A DNA stretch of 64,000 nt from Sycobia sp. Sy_11 (lineage: Eukaryota > Arthropoda > Insecta > Hymenoptera > Epichrysomallidae). Shown piece by piece: positions 33,110-43,252 of this stretch. The notes under the pieces were generated by a model. It made no database searches, had not been told where the DNA came from, and was given only the letters and a program-made list of their open reading frames with translations. The translations under genes and the position numbers were made by a program. The stretch lies in the NCBI GenBank assembly GCA_018907035.1, contig JACCIC010000040.1:331501-395500 (forward strand), given 5' to 3'. Position 1 is the first letter of the stretch, and every line of letters starts with the position of its first letter.

Positions 33110-33508
33110 GGGTTAATCGCTGTCAGATTCTGTGCCAGGATCTTCGGACTCTGTGGCGCTGTAGATGCCTTCATCTTCTATTCCTCCGATAGCTCTTCGT
33201 TGTTCTCTTCGGTGATGACGTCTACGTTCCCTACGCCTGTCCTAAGCTGCTGGACTCGTTATTTGCCATAGGAATCTGTAGCCGATTTTAGAGATTTCGC
33301 TCATACCGAAGATTATATCTACAGGTTGTTCCGGTATTATGGCGAAGTTACTAATCTTAATTTTATTTTTGCAGGTTTATTCCACCTCTAAGGTATACGC
33401 GGAGATGATCTTCACGGATTTCGGTGTATACAGTGGCTCCCAGTCAAGATATAGGACTGTCTATCCATATACTCTACGAGCTCCTCGTCTTTCCAGGATT
33501 CTGCCGAT
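33110..33508 (-). pseudogene. Gypsy pol extension fragment (G2)
   Basis: The minus-strand reading matches the second half of the extension: a strand around VYTLEV-like residues, a VDIIFGMSEI block (about 33290-33320), an Arg-rich segment, and EDEGIYSATESEDPGTESDSD before a stop. The NTG half is missing because the copy is cut at 33508 inside the ERLE...RGAR region. Some frame breaks are present. It supports conservation of the extension across copies. Confidence 0.7.
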
Positions 33509-33650
33509 TTCGGACGAGCCGCCGATTTATAATAATAATATTAATAATAACAATAATTATTTTTCATTATATTTTTAACAGTTATAATTATTATGGCAAT
33601 CGGTTTACTGCGTACAAATATTATTCTATATACATACAATTGCGTATATG

Positions 33651-33654
<4 letters not shown>

Positions 33655-33689
<35 letters not shown>
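33655..33689. repeat. (TA)n microsatellite in G3 LTR
   Basis: TA run at the same LTR position as the CA repeat of G1 and the TA repeat of G4. Confidence 0.93.
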
Positions 33690-33692
<3 letters not shown>

Positions 33693-34269
33693 ATAATAAT
33701 AATATTTTAATGTTTTTATAAATTAAATACAGCGGGTGAATTCATTTGGGACACCCATTGTATATGCTGGAACGCGCGCGCCAGTGTAGAGGCTCGCGCG
33801 TTCCCTTACCACAGTATTCGCTGCTGGCGCGTGTCGTTTAACGAGACAGTACGGTAGTGTGCGTGCGGGCATGCATTAGAGGGGGATAGCTGCCGCCGGC
33901 CTAATATACTTGGGGCGGCTCTCTCTCGCCGCGCGAGGTGTATCGCCTCTAACATACTATTCTTACTCAAACTAGCGGTAGAGAGAGAGAGACAGACTAT
34001 ATATTGCGTTCTCTCTCTATACTTCAGTTTTCGGCGGTCACGTCGACTACCTTCTACAGTAGTCGTCGCGACCTTTACCTGCTTTCGGTATATTTTCCGC
34101 GTGTAATATATTAACTTAATTTCGTAGTTGATAAATTCGTTATCGTATTTTTGCTTAGCTAATTATAATTTTCTCGTGTATTCTGGAAATAAATAAATTA
34201 TTATTATATAATTTATTTCATATTCTTACGGTAATTTTATAGAAGTAAAAAATGAACGGAGATACATAC

Positions 34270-34819
34270 ATTTAATTTTTTCTAAACACGTTATACATCT
34301 AATATGTCCAGATTTCGGGTCGATTTACATATGGAATCGTAGATTCCCGATCCATTGTCCATGCCGCACAGCTCCCAAACGAAAAAAGAGTGTGGCGTCT
34401 TGGTCGTAAACGAAAGGCCGCCACGGGCGAGAATCATCTGTTGGAGTCAGGCCATGCGGCTTGTATTCTGGAGCGGGAATCGACGGCATCCCTTGTTGAT
34501 GTTCTTTACTGCATGGTGGCAGCAGTGGTGGTGCCGGCCTTGGTGGACCCGTTACCCAGGCATCCATGGGCAGCGCGGGCTGTTCGTCGCCGCCTGGTGG
34601 CACGTCCGCCTCGTCGATCCGCGACGGTGGTGGAAAAGTCGCAGAAATCGGTCTGGCTTCATTTATAGACGACAAAAGTCGATAGTCCAGTTGCCGACGA
34701 GACGGCCGTGCAGGAAGCACAACCCAGCGCGGACGCACCGGTATTCGGAGCATATTATTCAACTCCAGCTCGGCGATGAGCAGGTCGCGTTGCGCCCAGG
34801 TTAATTGTTTCTGAAACAT
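34270..34819 (-). CDS. Gypsy accessory proline-rich ORF (G3, best preserved copy)
   Basis: 164 codons open from ATG 34819. Residues 1-25 (MFQKQLTWAQRDLLIAELEL) form a likely amphipathic helix or short coiled coil. Residues 57-125 are rich in Pro, Ala and Gly with acidic patches (PPPSRIDEADVPPGGDEQ). A C-terminal block RPWRPFVYDQDATLFFRLGA follows, then GQWIGNLRFHM. A TAA interrupts after residue 164; the frame then continues as IDPKSGHIRCITCLEK, which matches RIDPQTGHVRCVTCSEK in G6, so the ancestral protein was about 185 residues with a C-terminal HxRCxxC motif. No membrane segment is seen. The family is not recognised. A structural or nucleic-acid-binding role is a guess only. Confidence 0.62.
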
Positions 34820-35221
34820 ATCGGTAAGTACACACTAAAAATTTTATTCTTCACGGCTGGTGTTTACACCCCGATCAAGACTAATTAAATTTAATTTTTC
34901 GGGTAATTTTAAATTTTAATTTAGTTTAACTTTAATTTAACCTTCGGGGGTTAAGTCTGACTATTTTCCCTTGGGTATCATTTTTTTGTGTGTATAAGCA
35001 TCGGTATGAATATACACCTTGACGGATATTTTAATATAAATTAATCTTCGGTTCAAATAAACAGATTATCGCTACATAGAAAAGAGTGAAGAAAAAAATG
35101 TAAGTAGTTAAAAAACATAAAAATAAAAAACAAAAAAAATTTTTTTTTCCTTTTTTCTTTTTTTTCATTCTTTTTTTTAGATTAAAAAAAATTAGAAGCT
35201 AATTTTTTTGTTTGTATAGGT

Positions 35222-35380
35222 TTTATTTGCTCATATCTTCGCTTTCATCTTCCAGCCTGCCGGTGACCCTTCTCTCTGCTCTTCGTCGTAGACGCCTATT
35301 TTCCGGGCGTCGCTCCTGTGCTGCTGGGCTCCTATTATTGAACGGGATTCGATGTCCGATTTTGATTATTTATATGTGTA
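35222..35380 (-). pseudogene. Gypsy pol extension fragment (G3), Arg-rich tail only
   Basis: Encodes IGHRIPFNNRSPAAQERRPE, then an Arg-rich run and LEDESEDMSK before a stop. The upstream part is replaced at about 35388 by the LTR end of copy G4. Confidence 0.7.
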
Positions 35381-35572
35381 ACGTTCCTGTCCCCCTCGGG
35401 ATAGCATACGCGGTATTTTCCCAGGCTGGTTTGGGAGGCGAGGAAGTTTTTCGGGATCGAACGGCGGATCAGGAAAATAGTTATACAAGAACACAGTATA
35501 TTTTTATAACAATAACAATTGATTTATTCAAGAAAACCTTGGTGGAATCTTCATCAACTCCACTGGTCTTTT

Positions 35573-35886
35573 GAGGAGCGCCTCGCAACCAGGATCAAGA
35601 ATTAAGGGAAAATTGACTAGTCGGGATAAGTAAACGGCTGGTCTTTTGAGGAGCGCCTCGCAACCAGGATGACGTTTACTTAGGACAGGTAAAATTATTA
35701 GTCGCCTGTCTTTTGAGGAGAGCCTTGCAACAGAGATCAAGCTAATAATTTCGGAAAGTAAGTAAATGTAAAGGATAAGTAAACGGCTGGTCTTTTGAGG
35801 AGCGCCTCGCAACTAGGATCACGTTTACTTAGGAACAGGTAAAGCTATTAGTCGTCTGTCTTTTGAGGAGCGCCTCGCAACAGAGA
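35573..35886 (-). repeat. five tandem units centred on a GAGGAGCGCCTC hairpin
   Basis: TCTTTTGAGGAGCGCCTCGC recurs at 35573, 35648, 35715 (variant GAGGAGAGCCTT), 35797 and 35875 (positions of the GAGG), with spacings of 75, 67, 82 and 78 bp. Each core is a GAGG-AGCG-CCTC stem-loop. The flanks alternate between two types (AACCAGGATCA and AACAGAGATCA followed by CTAATARTTTCGG). G1 has one unit only (18887-18898). They lie downstream of the TATA box, so they would be transcribed. Confidence 0.88.
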
Positions 35887-36032
35887 TCATACTAATAGTT
35901 TTGGACAGGATTTTTTCAAGAAGGAGTTTATTGAGCTCTGGATAAGTTTTTAGCACCGGGGAGAGTTCGTGTGAATCAACTTCGGGGCAGTTAGTTCACC
36001 GGGCCAACTCTCGATTTTGTCTTTTTCAGGCC

Positions 36033-36040
36033 CTTTTATA
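36033..36040 (-). promoter_or_regulatory. LTR TATA box (G4)
   Basis: TATAAAAG on the minus strand in the context CTATAAAAGGGCCTGAAAAAG, conserved with G1 at 19054-19061. Confidence 0.6.
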
Positions 36041-36237
36041 GTAAAATACTCGGATAATTCCGTCGCCGCTCGTGTAATTTCGGACGAGGCGCCGAATTAT
36101 AATAATTATATTAATAATAATAATAATTAATAATAATGATATTTAATAATAATTATAATAATTATTATTTACAATTTGGTGTTTGTACTTGCAGCCGGTG
36201 TGCTGCGCACAGTGGTTGTATACATGTAAACGTGCTT

Positions 36238-36239
<2 letters not shown>

Positions 36240-36281
<42 letters not shown>
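36240..36281. repeat. (TA)n microsatellite in G4 LTR
   Basis: About 20 TA units at the same LTR position as in G1 (CA) and G3 (TA). Confidence 0.95.
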
Positions 36282-36283
<2 letters not shown>

Positions 36284-36605
36284 TAAGTACATTTATTCAT
36301 GTGATTTAATTAATTTAATTAAATACAGCGGGTGCATTCGTTTTCGGACACCCGTTGTATATATTGGAATGCGCGCGTTCGCCTACCGCAAGATTCGTTG
36401 CTGGCCCGCGTTGTTCGGTGAGAGGTATAGTAGTGTGTGTGTGCGGCGCATATTAGAGGGGATAGCGGCCCCCAGTCTAATACACTTGACGCGCTCTCTC
36501 TTGCCCCCTGCAGTGTATCCCCTCTATCGTATACTTCTGGTTTAGCTTGGTAGTAGAGAGAGACTAGGTATTGCGTTCTCTCTCTAATTGTTCGGTTTTC
36601 GGCAG

Positions 36606-36681
36606 TCCTCAACATATTTGACAGCTCCTGCTCGGTGTCGAACAGGTCGCGCTGCGCCCGGGTGAGTTGCCGACGGAACAT
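36606..36681 (-). pseudogene. Gypsy proline-rich ORF remnant (G4)
   Basis: Only the first 25 or so codons remain (MFRRQLTRAQRDLFDTEQEL and a few residues), then a deletion joins to LTR sequence. The N-terminal helix is the same as in G1, G3 and G6. Confidence 0.7.
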
Positions 36682-37162
36682 ATTTTTCTACACTTTACTA
36701 TTTGGCGGTGGGTGAAGGACAGATTAATTTTCCGCATTTTCGTTACTTCTGATCCTAATTTGAATGTCCTTAATTTAACCTCTCGGGGGTGAATTCTCTA
36801 TTTTCTTTAAGAGGGCATCAACCCTGTTCGCTCTTAATTTTCGGATTATGTATATATACATTTGTCGTCGGTCGACTGTTGCAATGTCGTTATTGCGACA
36901 CGAATATAAGTGATTAAATTTTTCGGTAAAATAAATGAATTTATTAATATAAAATGTTTATTGAAATAAAATTTTTTTTTTTAAATGAAAAAAATAAATT
37001 TTAAAAATTAAAAATAATAAATTCATTTATTTTTTTTTACTTTTATTTATTTTTTATATATTTTATGCGAAATATATAATAGGTAGAGTATACGAATAAA
37101 TATAATATAATCGTTATAGAATTTAAACTTATACGATATAATATATCAATTTAACAAAATAT

Positions 37163-37745
37163 TTATATATTTCTTTCCTTACAGTTTTCATCCATGGGAT
37201 CTTCGGAGTGAGTGGCACTATATATTTCCTCATCGTCTAACCTAGCGATGACTCTTCTGGCTGCTCTACGATGTAGTCGCCTGTTTTCCCGACGGCGTTC
37301 TTGGGCTGCGGGACTTCGCTGGTTGAAGAGGATTCGATAGCTGATCTTATTTATTTCCGCCATGCCAAAAATAATGTCCACTGGTTGTTCTGGTATTATG
37401 GCGAAATTGCTATTTCTTGTCCTCTCTTTGCAGGTGTACTCCACCTCGAGCGTGTATATAGATACGACCTTGACGGGATCGACGGTGTATAACGGGTCCC
37501 GGTTAAGATAGAGAACCTCTTCCCCCTAGACGCGTTGAGCACCACGTCGTTCAAGTATCCTGCCGATCTCTGCCGAAGCCGTGGTCATCAGTGTCCCAGT
37601 ATTGATGAGTGCATGGAATTGAATTCCATAGTACTTGATGGGAACAGTGAGTTCCAAGAATTGACGGCAGAGCTCTTGTTCGACAGGGTGCTGCATGATG
37701 ACTGAGCTCTTGGGCCTCTGGTCGGTCCTTATATAGTGGATTCAC
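37163..37745 (-). pseudogene. Gypsy pol extension: NTG domain plus Arg-rich tail (G4)
   Basis: Same domain as 21095-21808. The frame contains YYGIQFHALINTGTLMTTAS (37640-37580), then, after small lesions, FAIIPEQPVDIIFGMAEI (about 37420-37360) and QERRRENRRLHRRAARR followed by LDDEEIYSATHSED. Asn again stands where retropepsins have Asp. It ends next to CTGTAAGG, a splice-donor-like sequence also present in G1, G2 and G6. Confidence 0.65.
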
Positions 37746-37849
37746 GGTGGTATATTATCTTGATTATTATTTTATCTTCACATAGATCTTTTGTATGTAC
37801 GTGTTTAATAACTTTTCCTTTATTATCTTTCAGGTCATATATAACCGGC

Positions 37850-38950
37850 GATATCTTCCTGAAGATAATATACGGACCCAGGTACTTTAGAGCTAATTTC
37901 GCGTTAAATGCGTCTATTTTATTCGATAAATCGTGTGACCGTTTATAGACACAGTCGCCGACTTCCGGGCTCCATTTTCGTCGTTTTTGATCATAGTAAT
38001 ATTTCTGTTTTTGGAAACTTCTAGCTAGTTGGCTCTGTACTAGTTCTATCGTTTCTTGTATCTTTTTGATACGATTCTCGGCAGTAATATTACATTTTTA
38101 GCCGAATTGTTGGACAAGAGAGCCGGGTGCTCTTAATTCTCGTCCAAAATTTATGTAAGCGGATGTAAAACCCGTCGTTTCGGACGTAGCGGTATTATAT
38201 GCGAACTGTAGCTCGTGTAAGTAGTAATCCCATGTTCGGTGGTTTTTCTGTATATACTGAGAAATTATGGTTTTAACTACTTTGTTCGCTCGTTCTACAG
38301 GATTACACTGTGGCGTGTACGGTGGCGTTTTTCAGTGAGCTATTCCGGATTTTGACAGCATTTCCGTAAATTCTTTTGAGACCAATGGTCTCCCATAATC
38401 CGAAATTATAGTTTTCGGGCATCCGAAATGTAGGATGACTTGCTGTTTCACTGCCAGAGTTATAGCCTCGGCAGTCGCTTTCCGTAAAGGTTTTAATTCC
38501 ACCCAATTTGTTAATTTATCCTGCATGACTAGCAGCCAGGTGTTCAATTATGTTGATCTTGGGAGTGGTCCTATGAAACCGTGAGATCGATGGCCACGAT
38601 ATCCCAAGACTGTTCGACTAACGTCGCATGCAATTTTCCAGCCGGTGCTTGTTGTTGCGATTTAAACTGGTGACAGTTCTCGCAATTTCTTACATAAGTC
38701 GTTGTCATTCAGAGCATTTCAGGCCAGTAATAGCTTTTGGATATTATTACGAGAGTTTTCGAAATTCCCAGGTGACCAGCAGTGGCATCGTTGTGTACTT
38801 CGTTTAGAACTCTATGTTGTTCGGATTTACGTACACAGATTTTCCATTGCAAGTTTTCGTTAGCATCATTAAAATCTAAAGTATATAGAATATGCTTAGC
38901 TTTCAGCATCGCTTTCCACATTTTTGTAGATTTTTTCATACCAATCTTCT
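37850..38950 (-). pseudogene. Gypsy G4 integrase
   Basis: Zinc-binding region HNDATAGHLGISKTL and SKSYYWPEML (38810-38710), TWLLVMQDKLTNWVELKP, then FGCPKTIISDYGRPLVSKEF with the second Asp, and the C-terminal region to the join with the extension. The run contains stops and frameshifts. The uninterrupted TTCCTGAAGATAATATACG at about 37855-37873 is the empty site for the mariner in G1. Confidence 0.88.
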
Positions 38951-39400
38951 ACTTCAAGTGTAGTTGCTTCGAAGGCCAACGGCTGTCGAGATAGAGTGTC
39001 AGCTAATAAATTATCTTTACCAGGACGATATTTAATTTCGAAATCGTACTGGCTGAATTCGAGTGTCCAGCGGGCTAAACGACCGCAAGGATTCTCTATA
39101 TTGTTAAGCCATGTTAGCGATTGGTCGGTGAGTACTATAAAGTGGTATCCTTCGAGATAATCTCGGAATTTCCATACACCCATTTGATTGCTAGACATTC
39201 TAGCTCAGTGGCAGAATAATTTTTTTCGGCTGGGGAGAGTGTTCGGCTTGCAAATGCAATGACTCGTTCATTGTTCTCATACGCTTGAGTAAGCGCAGCT
39301 CCCAATTCTTCTTTACTGGCATCCGTTTGCAGGATAAACGGGCGGCTCCAGTCTGGAAAGGAAAGGATGGGTGCGTTTGTGAGAAGCTGCTTCATTTTTT
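38896..39400 (-). pseudogene. Gypsy G4 RNase H
   Basis: Reads ILQTDASKEELGAALTQAYE, NNERVIAFASRTLSPAEKNY, a TELECLAIKW block, LTDQSLTWLNN and YRPGKDNLLADTLSRQPL. It is frameshifted near 39180. Confidence 0.9.
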
Positions 39401-40137
39401 CATTTCGAGATATCTCGAAACATTCGAGATATCTTTAAGGAATCGTCTGTACCACGATATTAAACCCAGAAATCGCTGACTTTTTTTCATGTTTTTAGGT
39501 GGTGCTAAATTAAGTACAGCAGCCACCTTTTGCCAATCGGTCTGTAGACCGTCTTTGTCTACTGTGTGTCCTAAATATTTTAAGCTTGCTCGAGCGAAAT
39601 GGCACTTCTCTGGATTTGGTTTTAACTTCGCTATTCTTAAGCGGTCAAAAACTTCTTTTAATTTTTCTAGATGTTCCTCGAACGTAGAGGAGATTACCAC
39701 AATATCATCTAGATATGCAAATGTATACGAAGCCATTTCCGGAGTTATCACTCTGTCTAGGAGTCGTCGAAACGTGGCCGGAGTTGAGTGTAAACCAAAC
39801 GGCATTACTTTAAATTCAAATAAACCTTTACCGCTACGGTAAAAGCAGTGATCGAACAACATTCCGGTGTTAGTGCAACTTGCCAATATCCATTTTTTAA
39901 ATCCAGCGTTGAAAGATATCGTGCTCCTCGTATTTTATCTAATGTTGCATTAATTTGTGGCAAGGGATAGGCGTCTTTCTTCGTTGCTTTATTAACTTTT
40001 CGGAAATCTACACTGAATCGTGCTTTTCCGTCCTTCTTCTTTACTATTACTACCGGTGAGTTCCATGGACTGCTTGATGGTTGAATCACGTTTTCACTTA
40101 GCAATTTATCAACATCCTGATTGATAATTTCTTGCAT
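39392..40137 (-). pseudogene. Gypsy G4 reverse transcriptase
   Basis: Two overlapping frames joined by a frameshift near 39830-39870. The first (40137-39805) has VIQPSSSPWNSPVVIVKKKD, ARFSVDFRKVNKATKK and YPLPQINATLDKIRGARYLS. The second (39886-39392) has FEFKVMPFGLHSTPATF, FAYLDDIVVISSTFEEHLEK (YxDD intact) and HTVDKDGLQTD. The fingers, palm and connection regions are all recognisable. Confidence 0.93.
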
Positions 40138-40198
40138 GGCCGGATTTCTCGGTCGATATTTCTGTTATCGGAGTCTTTTCCTCTAAGATAATTTCGTG

Positions 40199-40640
40199 CT
40201 ATAGGAGCGGAGTAGGACCTTTGATAAAGTTGAATTTATCGATTTCTGTTTTTAAAAATTTTTCTAATTTTTGCTGTTCGATTGGATTTAAATTCTGAAG
40301 TCCGTAAGGTGTTCCAATTGTACAGACTTGATGTTTGTGGTCGATTGTAGTTTTGTTTAACTCATGATTGTTTAATATTATATGGATCTCGAGTTTTTTA
40401 AGAGCATCTATTCCTAAGAGCATAGGATGGTTCAATTCATTCATTACTAGAAATTTTTGTTGAAATCTTTTTCCTTGAACATATATCGGTCCATAAATAT
40501 TTCTTCCAAAGCTTATTTCTGAGCCGTTTGCTAAGACTGCAATTCGATTACTTGGCTCAGTATGCCATCCGAATTTCATACAAACTTCTCTTACATAAGA
40601 ATTTATCGATCACGTATCCGGAAGAGCTGACACTTCGTAA
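40199..40640 (-). pseudogene. Gypsy G4 protease (canonical position)
   Basis: Upstream of RT. The active-site loop reads SALPDT followed by TGA where the DTG glycine should be (about 40610), so it is dead at the catalytic site. Downstream, HPMLLGIDALKKLEIHI matches the ILGxDxL strand of retropepsins. This confirms that the family has its usual protease here, separate from the NTG domain behind integrase. Confidence 0.82.
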
Positions 40641-40686
40641 TCACCAATCATCACTCTTACAAAATGTCTATTGTCTGTTCCTATTT

Positions 40687-41292
40687 CTAATTCTTGTTGA
40701 TGGGCCGGGCTGGGTTCGGTGTGGGCTCTGCCCTCCTGGCGTTTCCCGACGGGTGGCACTTACAGTCACGGGTATACACATTATCGCGACCGCAATATGA
40801 ACAAAAGATTTTTTGTTGATTTGTGCACCTGAAGAGGTCCTGTCTCGTCTGTTTACACCTCCAGCAACACTTATTTCGCTCGTACACTGAAGCAATTTTT
40901 TTGTTAAAATTATGTACACGAATTCCAGGCTTTTTCACTTTATATTCTGGTGTAGATGTGTGAGTTTTCGGATTTTTCTGTTTTTCACACTGTTTTTTAG
41001 TTTTCAGATATTCTTCTAAATGTTGTACGATATCTGACGTAGCCGTGACGTCATCACGACGAATATGTGATCGATATTCGGCGAGCATATTGTAGTACAT
41101 CGTTTCGGTTTTTTGTTCTTTTGTAAAGCCTCCACGATGTCTCATTAGTGTAACTAATGAATTGTCGAACGTACGTATATCCTCATTAGGTTCCTGTACA
41201 CGGTTATGTATCTGTCGATCTGGATTTCGACGTTCACTAGGTGATAAATAAAACTTTCGTAGTCCTTCTTCTAATTTAATAATAGTTTGCAA
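40687..41292 (-). pseudogene. Gypsy G4 gag (C-terminal part)
   Basis: 201 codons including LSPSERRNPDRQIHNRVQEP and NEDIRTFDNSLVTLMRHRGG (capsid-like). A Lys-rich linker and two Cys-rich knuckles follow: CCWRCKQTRQDLFRC and FCSYCGRDNVYTRDCKC. The N-terminal half of gag is missing, joined directly to an LTR scrap at about 41300-41390. Confidence 0.82.
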
Positions 41293-41390
41293 GAATAACT
41301 TTCATTTCTATTGTGTATGGGCGGTATATTCGTGTACTGCATTTACGTGTCGTTTGTGATAAATTTGCGCGGCCATGCTTTTGGCCGTCG

Positions 41391-43110
41391 CATATGTTTA
41401 CTAATTTTTCGTTTATTATCTTTCAGATCAAAGATATCCGGCGATATCTTTCTGGAGATTACATAAGGAAACATGTATTTCGGAGCTAATTTTGAATTAA
41501 ATGCGCTAATTTTATTAGATAACTCGTATGAGCGTTTAAATACTAAGTCGCTATCTTCAGGGCTCCATTTTCGTCGTTTTAGGTCATAGTAAAGTTTCTG
41601 TTTTTGAAAATCTCTAGCTAATTGAGTTCGTACGAGCTCTATTATCTCCTGTAATTTTTTAATGCGGTGTTTGGCGGTAATATTAGAATTTTGGTCGCAT
41701 AATTGAAACAGAGATACTGGCGCTCTTCATTCGCATCCAAAATTCAAATATGCAGGTATAACACTCGTTGATTCTGAAGCTGGCTGTGTTATACGCGAAT
41801 TGTAATTCATTCAAGTAATAGTCCTATGTTTTATAATTTTTCTCTATATACTCAGAAATCATGGTTTTTATTACTTTGTTCGCTCGGTCCACGGGATTGC
41901 ATTGTGGTGTATATGGTGGTGTTTTTCGGTGACAAATTCCAGCTTTATTCAACATATCTGTAAAATCTTTCGAGACGAACTGTGTTTCGTTATCGGTCAT
42001 AATAATTTTCGGACACCCGAAACGTAATGTGATTTGTTGTTTGATGGCTTGAGTTATTGGCTCGGCTTTTGCTTTTTGTACTGGTTTTAATTCTACCCAC
42101 TTTGTGTATTTATCCTACATCACTAGTAGCCAGATATTTCATTTTGTCGATCGCGGAAGTGGTCCGATGAGATCTACTGCCACAATATCCCAGGGTTGTT
42201 CAACTAAAGCCGCATGTAGCTTACCGGCTGGTGCTTGTTGTTGCGCTTTAAATTTTTGACAGTTCTCGTAATTTGTCACATATTTTGCTGTCATTCGGAG
42301 CATTCCCGGCAAGTAGTAATTTTTGGAGATTTTTATTAGTGTTTTTGTAACCCCCAGGTGTGCGGCAGTCGGATCGTTGTGTACTTCGTTTAGAACTCTG
42401 TTTTGTTCAGAATTAGGTACACAAATATTCCACTGTAGATTTTCACTAGTATCATTAAAATCTAAAGTATGTAACATATGTTTGTATAGTGTTCCATTTT
42501 TTATAGAAAAAACCGGGTAGCTATCCGGATCATTTTCCACATTTTTGTATGTTTTTTCGTATCAGTCTTTGATTTTAATTTCGGTGGCTTCGACGGGTAA
42601 CGGCTGCTGAGACAATGTGTCCGCGAGTAGATTATCCGTTCCAGGACGATATTTCATTTCGAAATCGTATTGGCTGAATTCGAGTGTCCAGCGATCTAAA
42701 CGTCGAGACAGATTGTCGCTGTTATTGAGCCACTTTAACGACTGATGGTCCATTAACGATAAAATGGTATCCTTCGAGATAGTCGCGGAATTTCCGCACG
42801 CTTCATTTAATTGCGAGGCATTCGAGCTCTGTGGCGGAATAATTTTTTTCGGCTGGATTAAGCGTTCTACTAGCAAACGCGATTACTCTTTCGCTGCTGT
42901 CATATGCTTGTGTAAGCTGCATTTTGCTCCAAATCCTTCTTTACTGGCATCCGTTTGCAGGATAAACAGGTGGCTCCAGTCTGGACAGAAAAGGACGAGT
43001 GCGTTTGTGACAAGCTGCTTGATTTTGTTACATGCATCTTGCTCTGCTTCTCCCCAAATCCACTTAGCTTTTTCCTAGTTAACAAGCAACATTTGAGATA
43101 TCTTTTTGAA
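41391..43110 (-). mobile_element. Gypsy copy G5 (RT end to integrase)
   Basis: Minus strand: RT connection (43110-42960), RNase H (LMDHQSLKWLNNSDNL, YRPGTDNLLADTLSQQPL, 42876-42562), and integrase (NEVHNDPTAAHLGVTKTLIK, AVDLIGPLPRSTK at 42139-42540, second Asp region about 42000). It ends at 41391 in the integrase C-terminus. The accessory ORFs and LTR are missing. Divergent in sequence from G1 and G4. Confidence 0.87.
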
Positions 43111-43252
43111 ATCTTCTATACCATCGAGAGAGTATGGTAGTGTGCGTGCGGCATGTATTAGAGGGGGATAGCTGCTGCCGGCCTAATACACTTGACGCGG
43201 CTCTTTCTCGCCGCGCGAGGTGTATCCCCTCTAACGTACTTTTCGTAATTAA

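Larger units (their letters stand above)
32222..33508 (-). mobile_element. Gypsy copy G2, small mosaic fragment
   Basis: Minus strand, 5' to 3': part of the pol extension (33508-33110, including the Arg-rich tail up to a stop TAA at about 33109-33113), an AT-rich spacer with a TA microsatellite, a remnant of the proline-rich ORF start (32637-32580, VFRKQLTRVQRDLL-like) joined by deletion to LTR sequence, and an LTR block ending at 32222. It abuts the truncated RT of G1 on one side and the LTR of G3 on the other. Confidence 0.8.
33509..35387 (-). mobile_element. Gypsy copy G3, 5' truncated
   Basis: Minus strand: the end of the pol extension (35380-35222, AAQERRPENRRLRRRAERR-type tail), a T-rich spacer, the best preserved proline-rich ORF (34819-34270), and LTR sequence to 33509 with a TA microsatellite at 33655-33689. 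The LTR lacks its TATA and downstream part because it is joined to G2 at 33508/33509. Confidence 0.8.
35388..36605 (-). repeat. Gypsy G4 LTR
   Basis: Runs from a deletion junction with the proline-rich ORF (36605) to an end reading GGGGGACA on the minus strand (35388), consistent with a TG...CA terminus. It holds the purine-rich tracts, a TA microsatellite, the TATAAAAG box at 36033-36040, five hairpin repeats (35573-35886) and AATAAA on the minus strand near 35525-35535. Confidence 0.75.
35388..41390 (-). mobile_element. Gypsy copy G4, most complete (gag to LTR)
   Basis: Minus strand: LTR scrap (41390-41300), gag (41292-40687), protease (about 40640-40199), RT (40137-39392), RNase H (39395-38896), integrase (38939-37850), pol extension (37745-37163), proline-rich ORF remnant (36681-36606) and LTR (36605-35388). 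Many stops and frameshifts are present. It shows the ancestral order of the family. At 41390 it joins the integrase C-terminus of G5. Confidence 0.9.

Noticed and set aside
35573..35886. CRISPR-like array
   Set aside because: The repeats are palindromic and regularly spaced, but they lie in a eukaryotic LTR, differ in spacing, and the spacers are themselves repetitive.
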